Source of the DNA: Ascidia mentula
Taxonomy: Eukaryota > Chordata > Ascidiacea > Phlebobranchia > Ascidiidae
Length of the DNA: 64,000 bases
Direction: 5' to 3'
Assembly (NCBI GenBank): GCA_947561715.1
Contig: OX387203.1
Coordinates: forward strand, 6,448,001-6,512,000
Made by a program: the position numbers and the translations under genes. The notes under the pieces are model-generated. The model was not told the DNA's origin. It did not search any database and worked only from the letters and a program-made list of their open reading frames with translations. This document shows positions 41,546-52,748 of this stretch, piece by piece (the first letter of the stretch is position 1; every line of letters starts with the position of its first letter).

Positions 41546-42012
41546 GTTTATTGCATGTATCAAACAGCGCTTCAATGATGTTTCCAATCTATAAAGGTTT
41601 ACGCCCTCTTCACTTAGACCGAATTCTAAATCCGTGCCTTCTATAACGATGTTTTGGTAGAGATGTTTTTTCGGTGGGTTCGCTTCCCTCGCACATAACG
41701 TCACGGGTTGTAATTCCGCTGAAAAAATGCGCATCCGTGTAAAATGAATCCTGCAACTGAAAAGTTGTCCTTTAATTGTAACACCCTTGTTAGTGGTGAT
41801 TGTACTAATAAGTTTATCGTCAAATGCTCATTTGAATTGAATATTTACACTGTATTTCCCATGTAAAAAAAACACATTAATCACCTCCTTTACCCTTGTA
41901 AGCACCCTCTTTATCGCTTATCTCGTTATTGAATCCTAGCAAAGATTTGTTGGATTTTCCTTGTTGCGACCGCGCCAATGTACTACAAACACCATGTTAA
42001 CCAGTTTCTTTC

Positions 42013-42120
42013 GTGACCTGTTGTGGTGGAGAGGTTAACGCCTTCTTCCAGTCATCTGTACCCGTGTTCGAAGGTCTGGTAAAATAGAATTAATCTCTCT
42101 CCGATAACGCACTTCGGGCC
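42013..42120 (+). repeat. tRNA-derived SINE-like repeat
   Basis: A perfect A-box match, TGGTGGAGAGG, is followed about 45 bp later by a B-box-like GTGTTCGAAGGTC. The tail, CTCTCTCCGATAACGCACTTCGGGCC, resembles the tail after the heads at 43117 and 46860. No tRNA cloverleaf is intact. Confidence 0.65.
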
Positions 42121-42687
42121 TAAATATTTGATCATTATCTAGTGAAATGAAGCTGGTCGTCCTCAATATGGTGGTGTGTTTTGCCTCTTCCAATGCACCA
42201 AAGGGTAGGAGCATAATGTATTAATAGGTTAATACATTAAAAATCAGTACACACTGAATGTAATATAGGGCAGACTATCATAAAATATGTCCTTATTTCC
42301 CAACATAGCAAAGTCTAACCCTATGTCAGTCCATCCTTATTGCTATTCCACATAACATAAGCGAAACCACAACCTAAAGTAGTTGAATGTATGTCAACCT
42401 CAACTAAAATCTGAGAAAAAAGTACGTTGTATGCCCAAAGTTTCATGAAACTCTTAGATCGTGTTCATAGGTTATGATCCCCCATTATTAAAAATATTCA
42501 CACATAAAACTATTTAAAGTGCTATATTCAAACGCCTTGTGTATTAACCAAACCTACAACTTCTGGAAGGCACATTTGCAAACATCAACCAACCTACACA
42601 GGATTCTCTTCAAACAACATTAAATTTAAACTGATTGATAATCTTGATAAATAACCAAAATTCGTTATTTCGATGATTAATCATCAT

Positions 42688-42775
42688 GCCTGAGATGAGA
42701 ATCGAACCCGCAACCATGAAATGCCATGCATGGAAACGTGCCTCTCTCACAACCACATGGACGTGTGCCTGTGTT
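42688..42775 (-). repeat. tRNA-like repeat on the minus strand
   Basis: The minus strand has GCGGGTTCGATTCTC, a perfect B box, near 42700. An imperfect A-box-like TGTGGTTGTGAGAG lies about 50 bp upstream of it. It belongs to a different tRNA-derived family from 43117. Confidence 0.5.
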
Positions 42776-42967
42776 CAACATTTCATGGAAATGGGTTGAA
42801 AAGTTTATAAAGAAGAAGAATCGCCTTAGTTCTTCGTTTAGTAGTAAAACAAAACAAATGTGAGTCATTTTGGGTTCAAATATTTGCTTTTCTCATATAT
42901 ATTCCAAAATTATGAAAGAATCCCAGTAGATTCGGAATTAATTCTACATCTTGTTAGCTCGTTGTTC

Positions 42968-43045
42968 TTATCGCACATTGTGGTGTAGTGGTTAGTTGAG
43001 TAAGCTGTCAATCAAGTGGTCTTGAGTTCGAAACCAGGTGAAAAC
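42968..43045 (+). repeat. tRNA-derived SINE-like head
   Basis: A perfect A box, TGGTGTAGTGG, and a near-perfect B box, GAGTTCGAAACC, lie about 45 bp apart. The acceptor-stem ends do not pair well, so this is a SINE head and not a functional tRNA gene. Confidence 0.65.
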
Positions 43046-43116
43046 CTTTTTTTCCAATTTAAATCTGGCCCAGTCGACTGAGAACATTATGAACACTTAC
43101 TTGGATCTTTACATCC

Positions 43117-44400
43117 GTCACCAGTTGTGGTGTAGAGGTTATGTCACTGTGTTCTTAATCCTCTGCACCCGAGTTCGAACCCCGGTAAAGTTAAAATCTT
43201 TCCCCGGAAACCGATAACACACTTCGGGTTCGAACCTTCACCCAACCACAGTAAACTGTAACTGGTGATCCTCCTTAGTATGGAGGTCTGTCCTGATAAC
43301 TTAATCTCAACATCCTTCCTTCGAACTAACGCATGGGCATAACTCTAGAGCTTGTAATCCAGAAATTAATTGCGCCTGAAAGTAAAATCACATCTTAACG
43401 AAGTAAGTTAACACCTGAGGACTAAGTACCACCTCTCTATGGGCATAACCCTCGAACGTAATCCTGTATTAAATGCGCCTGAGAAGCAAACTGGTTAAAC
43501 TTGGTAATTACGTAGCATCTCCTTTCCAACTAACCCAATCCTTGAGCTTGTATCTTCGTAATACGCCAAGAAAGTAAATTCACCGCTTAACAAGTCACAA
43601 CCTGTGAATTACGTAGCATCTCCGTTCCAACTAACCCATGGGCATAACCCTCGTGCTTATAATCCAGAATCTAACTGCGCCTAAAATTAAATTCGCATCC
43701 TAACGAAGTAAGTCACAACCTGGTAATTACGTCATCCAACAAACCCATGGGCATAACCCTGTAGCTAAAGTCACTATCCTATCGAAGTAAATTCCTGGTC
43801 GTAAATCAGCCGCTCATTAAAGTCACTATAGGGCCGTCCGAATGTAGGTCCAAATGAAATAACAGTAATCCCCATCCCGAACTGACCTGAAGCTACGCCA
43901 ACCTAAACAAAAATCCCAGAAAAAATAGGGGACATACACAAAATTTTTAAATATTTTACAAAATCATTAGCTGACTAATCTCCTCGTGCGCCCGCTTCTG
44001 AGTTGGCCACCTGCCTATGCCCCCTGATGGGACACTTGCCCCCTGGTGGGGCGCTCCCTGATGGAGCATAAGGTGTGTTTTCGGATCTCGGTGGCCAACT
44101 CAGAAGCGGGGACTTCTTAGCCTGACTAAACGCAGGGCTACCTGGCCGCGATCCTTAGCCTGATTTGAGTGAGTTAACGGGGGTGGGGGAGATAATTACC
44201 GAATTGCTTTTACCCATCCGTGACAGGCACACGCACGGAGAGGTGACACCAGCGGGAAGAATTTAGTTAGATTGGGATAAGTCCGAACCCGAAGTGAATT
44301 AACGGTTACCGGGAAAGAAGTATTAACTTTACCGGGGTTCGAACTGTGGTGCAGAGCATCAATAGAGGGGGGCGGTAACCTCTACACCACGGCTGGTGAC
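43117..44400. mobile_element. Composite element with inverted tRNA-like ends (copy 1)
   Basis: The left end (GTCACCAGTTGTGGTGTAG...) and the right end on the other strand (GTCACCAGCCGTGGTGTAG...) are both tRNA-like heads with an A box (TGGTGTAGAGG) and a B box (GTTCGAACCCC). Inside are imperfect tandem units with GGGCATAACCCTCG (about 43,320-43,830), then a strong hairpin (43991-44110), then about 230 bp of conserved sequence. A second, shorter copy lies at 46860-47795. There is no protein-coding frame. It may be a composite SINE or a foldback element mobilised by another element. No clear target duplication was found. Confidence 0.7.
43991..44110. repeat. Perfect 21-bp-arm hairpin inside the composite element
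   Basis: The left arm (43991-44011, beginning CCCGCTTCTGAG) and right arm (44090-44110, ending CTCAGAAGCGGG) are perfect complements over 21 bp. The 78-nt interior contains further pairs, such as TATGC/GCATA and CCCC...GGGG around GGTGG. The same structure recurs at 47386-47505 with arms unchanged and only one interior difference noticed. Confidence 0.8.
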
Positions 44401-44479
44401 GAGGGTGAGGCATCCAAATCGCGTTAATAAGTTTCTTACTATCATTCGTTTTTAAAAAAAATCAACCGGAGGACTTTCA

Positions 44480-44750
44480 ATGTCAACAATCCTCGTGTGA
44501 GAACCGAACCCTCAACCTCTGGAACACGGAACTGGAAACATACCTTCATCACAACAACCTGCATGTGTGTGCTTGCTTCAACTCAGGTATTAACACTCGA
44601 TTTTTCCTTTTTAAATGATAAAGTGGAAAACAATTACGACCAATTTGTTGAAGGCAAGGATCGAACCGACAACCTTCGGCATACTCGAGCGGAAACCTAC
44701 CTTCCACACAATTACCTGCACACACATCTCACTTCAAATCAAGTTAAATG
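44480..44750 (-). repeat. Two tRNA-like heads on the minus strand
   Basis: The minus strand shows GGGTTCGGTTCTC near 44505 and GTCGGTTCGATCCTTGC near 44660. Each is a B-box-like sequence about 50-60 bp downstream of a degenerate A-box-like region. Both recur at 47880-48121. These account for the short open frames here. Confidence 0.5.
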
Positions 44751-46859
44751 GCATCATACAATTTTCCCTTGAATTACTATTTCAGACTTTTGCATTATTC
44801 CTTAAAAAAACAATAGAACTTGATTTTAACACCCTGAAAGTCTGACTGGAATGTCTACCATAAACGTTCCACGCAAAGACTTTTATAAATCGGTGCCATT
44901 TACAGATACCTATTCGGTTTCTAAAAACTTTCCTGTACACAATCAACCAGCAAGGTCAAAGGCATTTAACTTGCTTTGAATGTTGTTCATTCACCTGTAA
45001 TTATTTGCACTGAACAAAAAAGTTTGATATCAATCGGTGGCAACAAAAATCACAAACTTCCTGTTATTCTTTACTGAAAATTTATGATAAAGCATAAATT
45101 CAATGAGAAGGTATATATAGAAGAAAGTGACATATTACAGGAATTGTGCTTGCTATCTTTTTCATTAGCATGTTCAGTAATAGAAACAGCAATTCTAACC
45201 ATGCAGATCACAAGTTTTTGATATTTATTGAGTTGTAAACTAGTGGAACTCAAGTGGAAAAATTAATTTGGTGAAACATGAATGCGTAGTTTTGAAGTAA
45301 GCGAACGCCAAGAAAAACAACACATCACAAAACTGACGCAAAACACGAAATTTCTTCCATCAGCATGTCACAAACCTTTATAATACCAAATTAAAATTTC
45401 AAAATTAACATATGAACTCTTAGTTTTTTTGTTGGCAACAACGTGACGAATGCTGCTAAAAATCCCGCTGTTCATTGATTGCTTATAGTCGGCATGTGCT
45501 GTTCCTTGTAGCGACCAATAACATGAAATCTGTGCAAAATATAATTAAACTAAACTTCTGAAAACCTATATTGATAATTGCTCATAAAACACTTTGGGTT
45601 ATTACCCATAACATTTACATTAACCTTCGGCAATAACCAAACAATGTCATATTTCATGTGCATTCACACGTGTCGACATCTTTGTCCTTGACCATTCCAG
45701 ATATCTGGACTAAAAACATGGTGCGGAAAACTGTACATTTTGTCAGATATTACAGATATGAATTATTTTATCATGAATTATTAGTAAATATCTGTTAATA
45801 CTGCGCACTGCACTAAGTACTTTTACGGTATTGCAACGTCTTACAACAGCAACAACAGTTGTTGTTTTTCTAGCATAACATACACATCCCACACGGGAAG
45901 AAAGGGTGATGTCAGTGTAATCGAACCTTGCATTTAGTACATTACTTTATTGGTATCTGAAGTTGTCGTCCAAGTTAGTAGTTTTGTCTCACTGCTTTAA
46001 ACAATGAAATCTACATGCATTGTGGAATGTACAAAGTGGGATCTGTGATTAAAATTAGTGTAAATTACCCCACTTATTGTGCGGTTTTATGACTATTTTA
46101 GTTGCTGCGCGGTAAGACTAAAATATTGACAAAAAAACACAACACAAATAAAATCATAATAATTAACCAATGACAAGAGAGGACACTGCCTTTACCCACA
46201 ATTTAAGTTTATCCGAACAAGTTAGGCGCTATCTCCGCATCAGAGATGGTGTTGATGATCCGAGATTAAAACATGTAACACAAAATTACATTACGTTAAC
46301 AACCCGGTATTTAGTTCACAGCACTCCTTCACTATATAGATAACACCAGGAAAAACACTAGTCTCTCCCAGTAACGATCATATTAAATTCCCTCACAACG
46401 CAAAATATCACGTCATTCCAGCAGCCAGGCGTGCGTCATAACTTACACCTTTAATCGATGTTTATTCTTTGCAGCGCGAAAGAAGCGAACGAGGTTGTAT
46501 TCTTCTGTTATGGTTACACGCGGCATTCATATAAAAATAGCGCAAACAAATGCACAAAAGCTACTAATGTTTGTATTACTTGCAACAGAACACTAACTGA
46601 GAACACATCATTTTGCAAGTTTTAATCACACTTACTTACTTGGCTCCAAATCACGTCATTCCGTTGTGAAATTCCGAAGCTAAAGAAGCACAACCAGCAT
46701 CAGAAGTTTGATATGAGCACACAACAATTAACGCCTCGCGTTTGCCCAGGGGGAAATCCAGATGAAATAAAGGGAGAGAAGTAAGAAAATAAATGACGTC
46801 TCCGATCTCCTCCGATCCAACCAAGAACATCATTATCACCTTGATGGCTTCTAACTCTC
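44751..46859. repeat. Remainder of tandem duplication unit 1
   Basis: This non-coding stretch corresponds to 48,122-49,840 in unit 2, with many indels. Shared blocks include AATCAACCAGCAAGGTCAAA (44942; 48431), the GGCAACAACGT/GGCAGCAACGT region (45434; 48836) and AAATTCCGAAG near 46670 and 49700. No gene is recognised. Confidence 0.6.
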
Positions 46860-47795
46860 GTCACCAGTTGTGGTGTAGAGGTTATGTCACTTTGTTCTTA
46901 ATCCTCTGCACCCGAGTTCGAACCCCGGTAAAGTTAAATCTGTCACCGGTAACCGATAACACACTTCGGGTTCGAACCTTCGCCCATTCACAGTAAATTG
47001 TAACTGGTGATCCTCCTTAGTATGGAGGTCTTTCCCGGTAATCAACATCACTATATCAACAAAGTAAGTCACAACCTGGTAATTACGTAGCACCTCTCTT
47101 CCCACAAACCCATGAGCATAACCCTAGAGATAAAGTCCCCATCCTATCGAAGTAAATTCCTGATCATAAATCAACCATTGATAAAAGTCACTAACATAAA
47201 TGTGTAATAATCTGATCATAAATCAGGCCATCCGAATGTATGTCCACATGAAGTAAGAGTAATCCCCATCCCGAGGTAACTTAAAGCTACGGCAACCTAA
47301 ACAAAAATCTCAGAAAAAATCGGGGGACATACACAAAATTTTTACATATTTTAAAAAATCATTAGCTGACTAATCTCCTCGTGCACCCGCTTCTGAGTTG
47401 GCCACCTGCCTATGCCCCCTGATGGGACACTTGCCCCCTGGTGGGGCGCTCCCTGATGGAGCATAAAGTGTGTTTTCGGATCTCGGTGGCCAACTCAGAA
47501 GCGGGGACTTCTTAGCCTGACTAAACGCAGGGCTACCTGGCCGCGATCCTTAGCCTGATTTCAGTGAGTTAACGGGGGTGGGAGAGATAATTACCGAATT
47601 ACTTTTACCCATCCGTGACAGGCACACGCACGGAGAGGTGACACCAGCGGGAAGAATTTAGTTAGAGTGGGATAAGTCCGAACCCGAAGTGAATTAACGG
47701 TTACCGGGAAAGAAGTATTAACTTTACCGGGGTTCGAACTGTGGTGCAGAGCATCAATAGAGGGGGGCGGTAACCTCTACACCACGGCTGGTGAC
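46860..47795. mobile_element. Composite element with inverted tRNA-like ends (copy 2)
   Basis: Same architecture as 43117-44400 but about 350 bp shorter, because most internal tandem units are missing. The perfect hairpin is at 47386-47505. The conserved part after the hairpin, up to the right tRNA-like head, is nearly identical to copy 1. Confidence 0.7.
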
Positions 47796-49840
47796 GAGGG
47801 TAAGGCATCCAGATTGCGTAAATAAGTTTCTAACTATCATTCGTTTTCAAAAATATTTAACGGGATGGCTTTCAATGTCGACAATCCTTCTGTGATAACC
47901 GAACCCACAACCTCTGGAACACGAGACTGGAAACATACCAACTTCACAACCACCCTGCATGTGTTTGGTTGCTTCAACTCAAGTATTAACACACGATTTT
48001 TCCATTTTGAATAATAAAAGGGAAAACAACTAGGACCATTCTGTTGAAGGCAAGGATCGAACCGACAACCTTCGGTATCCTCGAGCGGAAACCTACCTTT
48101 CACATAATTACCTGCACACAAATCTCACTTCAAATCAAGTCAAGTAGCATCACACAACTTTTATCTTTAAATAAATAACTATTTGGGTGGTTTAATTTTC
48201 TTTAAAATCTAACTCATAAGCTCTGAATGACATTGGAAGCCTAACATTCACACATCGATTTTTTAACTTTCCCTTCGTATAAAGACTTTTGCATTATTCC
48301 TTTAATTTAAGGAAAAACCTTAGAATGTTATTTTATCACTCTTTGGGTCGGACTTTTTCGATTGGTAAACCGGTAGAATACATGTGCCATTTACAGATAC
48401 CCATTCGGCTTTTAAAAACTGCCAGTGTACAATCAACCAGCAAGGTCAAAAGCATTTTACTTTCTTTATATGTTGTTCATTTAATTATATTCATTCGCAC
48501 TAAACAAAAAAGTTATATATATTTCTGTCGTAACAAAAATCGCAAACCTTTCTGTTATTGTTTACTTAAAATTTATGAGAAGGTGTAAAGAAGTGACATA
48601 TTGCAGGAATTGCACTTGCTTTCTGGAAGCAGTAATCGAAAGGGGAATTCAAACAAGCAACAAACACAACACATCACAAAACTGACGCAAAACATAAAAA
48701 TAAATTAAAGAAAATTTCATCAGCATGTCACAAGCCCTCGCCGAAAGATAACTACAATTATTCAGCTGACCAATTATTTGATAACTAATTTCAAATTACA
48801 ATATTAACATATAAACTCTTCCAGTTTTTTGTTTGGCAGCAACGTTACGAATACTGGCGAAAATCCAGCTGTTATTACTCATAAACAAGCGCTTACAATA
48901 AGCTCCAGCAATAACCAAACAATGTCATATTTCATGTGCATTCACACGTATCGACATCTTTGTACGTGACTTTCCCAAATATCTGGACTAAAAACATATC
49001 TGGAGAAAACAACAAACTTTGTTAGATATTACAGATATGGATTCCTTTATCAGGATCTGTTATAGTAAATATCCATCCATAATGTGCATTTTACCAGCAA
49101 CAGTTGCTGTGTTACTAGCCTACCTTACACATCCCACACAGGAAGAAAGGGTAATCGAAGCATAGCATTATTTTTTATACATAACCTTGATAGTATGTGA
49201 AGTTTTGTCTCCATGCCCCAACCAACGAAGTCTGAATCGCAGAATGTACAATGTTGGGATCTGTAATGAAAATTAACATTAGTCTCTCCAAGTGACGTTC
49301 ATATTCAATTTCATCACAACGCAAAACATCATGTCATCCCAACATGTAGGCGTGCTGGGAATACATTGTAGTTTTAATCAATGTTTGTTCGTTGCATCGC
49401 CATAGCAGTGATAAACTGTAAGTCTTTTCCATGCAGTTACGTTCAAGCTAAATTACAACACAACGCAAAACACCACGTCATTCCCAGTAGTATGTGATCG
49501 AAGTCGTATTCTTCTGTTGTGTTTACACACGATGTCGTAAAGCAACATTTAAATAAAAAACAGCACAAACACATGCATAAGATGCATTAATGTTAGATTA
49601 CTTGCAACAAAATACAACCCAAGCACTTGTTTCACATCATTTTGCAAGTTTTAATCGAAGTTTACTTACTTGGATCTAAACCACGTCCTTCCGTTGAGAA
49701 ATTCCGAAGGCAATGAAGCACAACCAGCATCAGAAGTTCGATATGAGCACGCAACAATTAACGCCCCGCGTTTGCCTAGGGGAAATCTAGATGAAACAAA
49801 GAGAGAAAGGTATAGAAAATCACAGACTTCCCCGCTGGAT
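47796..49840. repeat. Remainder of tandem duplication unit 2
   Basis: This corresponds to 44,401-46,800 with deletions. It contains two minus-strand tRNA-like heads at about 47,880-47,965 and 48,048-48,121. No gene is recognised. Confidence 0.6.
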
Positions 49841-49869
49841 TGTGCATTCGAGCTATTTTGAACCATTTC

Positions 49870-50765
49870 AAAATAAAAAGATATTTTTCCCTTTGTTATT
49901 CAAACCTTTATGTATGTTGCAACCCACGACCAAATGTTTAAACCTGTTTTTTTGTAACAGATTCTGATGTTTTCATTAAAATTTTGCATTCGTTTCATTG
50001 AGCAGCGAAGTTTCACATTAATTTCAGATCGAAATTCGCCTTTTTTTAAATTCTGACATAAAATTTCCTTGTTGCATGTTGTGCTTCAATACATGTGGTA
50101 CAAACTTTCCGACAAATGTTTGAACCTGTTTTTTTGGCATATTCTGATGTTTGTGTTAAGTTTTTTTACTCGTTCTGCATCCCTTTTATTGAGCAGAAGA
50201 GTTCCACCAAAATTTCAGCTCGAAATTCGCCTTCTTAAATTTCTCACATAAAATTTCCTTGTTACATGTTGTGCTTTAATATATGTGGTACTCACTTTCC
50301 GACAAATGTTTGAACCTGTTTTTCTGGCAGATTCTGATGTTTCAATTCAAAATTTGACTCGTTCTGCATCCCTTTTATTGAGCAGAAGAGATAGGCAACA
50401 ATCTTAGATCGAAATTTGCTTTTTCAAAATTTTGACACAAAATTTCCTTGTTGCATGTTGTGCTTTAATACATGTGGTACTCACTTTCCGACAAATGTTT
50501 AAACCTGTTTTTCTGGCAGATTCTGTTGTTTCAATTCAAAATTTGACTCGTTCTGCATCCCTTTTATTAAGCAGAAGAGTTCGGCAACAATCTTAGATCA
50601 AAATTCGCTTTTTCAAAATTTTGTCACAAAATATCCTTGTTGCATGTTGTGCTTTAATACATGTGGTACTCACTTTCCGACAAATGTTTGAACCTGTTTT
50701 TCTGGCAGATTCTGATGTTTTAATTCAAAATTTGACTCGTTCTGCATCTCTTTTATTTTTCCAAC
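49870..50765. repeat. Tandem repeat with a 189-190 bp unit
   Basis: Units begin at about 50061, 50251, 50440 and 50629, with a degenerate one at about 49,870 and a truncated last one. Each contains CTTGTTGCATGTTGTGCTT, GGTACTCACTTTCCGACAAATGTTTGAACC and CTCGTTCTGCATCCCTTTTA or close variants. No coding pattern is conserved between units. Confidence 0.85.
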
Positions 50766-52748
50766 TGCTTCAACAACTCAACAAAGTTCGAAATAACTTG
50801 TTTTAAAAGGTATTAAAATATGGATAAAGACTGCAATTGTAGTAAAAACGAAGATGGCCTTATTCTGTGCATTGTCTTGCATACTGTTCTTTAGTTGTGT
50901 TTGGACACAAAAAACACGCCAAACTTCAAAATTCTATGAAACTTTTTGTAGCTCTTAACGGGTTGCAAATGTTTTGTCAATGTGTTTCTAGCATCTGTAC
51001 TCGAGTTCGAACCCCTCTAAACGATTGAATTCTGCGTTATGGGGAAATAAATTATCTGATTCTATTCGGTAATTACGGGGCATGCTCAGATCCGCTTGTG
51101 GCACAAAGAAAGCGGTTTTTAACTTGAGGTGGTGGCTTACCTCTATGAGATCTGTTTCTAGTTGGTGGGAGAAACTATAATTAATACGGTTGATTCTTTT
51201 CCTCTGCAATAAAATGTACGCATACTGCAATACAGAGTAATCACACGTAGTGTTTTTAGACACAATGTTAAAAAAATACACAACTGTTTGTGTATTTTAA
51301 ATACATTCTTAACATATTTCGATTTTCGTGTCCAATTTGCGAAACTTTAGGGCATTCACCAGAATTAAAACATAGTGTGAGACGACTATCCACGTATGGA
51401 TGCCCACATATCAACACAGCCTTCCGGCTTTGCGCTGGTGCGTCATTTCCCTTTCGCATTGCAGGCTTGAAATCGCTCAATACAAATGCTTAGATGCAAT
51501 GGTAAATCACTAAGGTTTGAGGCACCATAGGACAAGTCCGTGGTTAGCGTATGGAGTTGAAACGTGACTGTGGAAGTTCAATTAGCCCTAGTTTTAGCTT
51601 ACAACATGATTTACAGTCTCTTGTACGCTCACGTCTTGCGTAGTGGTAGAAGGCGTGAGACACAATTGCTGCGGGGTATGACAAGGAGCTCCAGTGTCTG
51701 GTAGCTGTTGGGCCTAACGTCGCTCTCTTATTGACAAGATTGAAGGGCTTATATCGAATGACAGCCAATCAGTTCGTAATGGTTGTAAAAGGTTATACGT
51801 AAGGTTCAGAAACGTATTACATTCTAGAGACATATACACAGAACAGGATTAGAGGAGGGCAAAGGCTGCTTGCATTGTGTCTTAATATTTGCGAGAGTAT
51901 ATTTGTAGAATGACTTCACTTGCTCGGTGAAAAATTGAGGGCCAAACAAGGCGGTCATTCGGGCACTGTGTGGTTTGTTTGCTGGAATTTCGGCGTCATA
52001 CCGTTCAAAAATAACTGCGACGGGTCCGTTATAAGCAAAAACAATACAATCGTGCCTTGACTTGTCAGCGCGACTAAAAACAAATCTGCCGGTTTTCTGT
52101 TAGGTGCAGTATAAGAAACCCAACTGCATGACGCAGTGTGTGTATAAACCGTGAGCTATGCCTATGTTTAACAACACAATGACTGTTGAAACCTGACAAG
52201 ATGCCTTTCCATTTACCAACACACAAAAGGTAAGGTATAGGTGAGAATGTAAGTGCGCTATAAATCATTGCAAGTGTTTTGTTAGAATGTAAAACAGTCA
52301 AAGCAATACGTGAACTAGAAAACAGCACATTTCTCAGCGACAATCTCCTGTCGGTAAATTACAGGCTGTGCAATGGCCGGAAATGATTGAAACGCGTCAT
52401 AGGCAATTATTCATTAATCGATCTGTGTCCATTTGATGTGTACCGGGCTTGGCTAAACGCGACATGTACATTGTATCTTATCCTTTAAACATCATTAAAA
52501 TTGGCTTATTGTACCACGGTGTAACTCCGTTTGAAAATACAAGAGTTCCAGAAAAATCCTTGGTATAACAGCATTTATAGTGACGGTAGATAACAGTATT
52601 TATGTGGAAACGACATATAGCATAACACGAGACGCTGTTTTACCATATCACTTCATAGTTTAATAACAAACGTATGTTGACCACTGCATACTTGTTATCA
52701 CATCAAACCCCTTTGTACGAACAAGGGCAACCATTGCTTATGTTTTAG
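50766..52748. other. Gene-free stretch upstream of the Kelch gene
   Basis: A SINE fragment with a B-box-like CGAGTTCGAACCCC lies at about 50,990-51,030. The rest shows no recognised gene. The first exon or exons of the Kelch gene at 52,749 may lie here. Confidence 0.4.

Noticed and set aside
42968..43045. Possible functional tRNA gene
   Set aside because: The A and B boxes are good, but the acceptor and anticodon stems do not pair convincingly, and related heads recur in repeats. SINE origin is simpler.
43320..43830. CRISPR-like array in the GGGCATAACCC units
   Set aside because: The units are long, imperfect and irregular in a eukaryotic repeat element; no cas genes are present.
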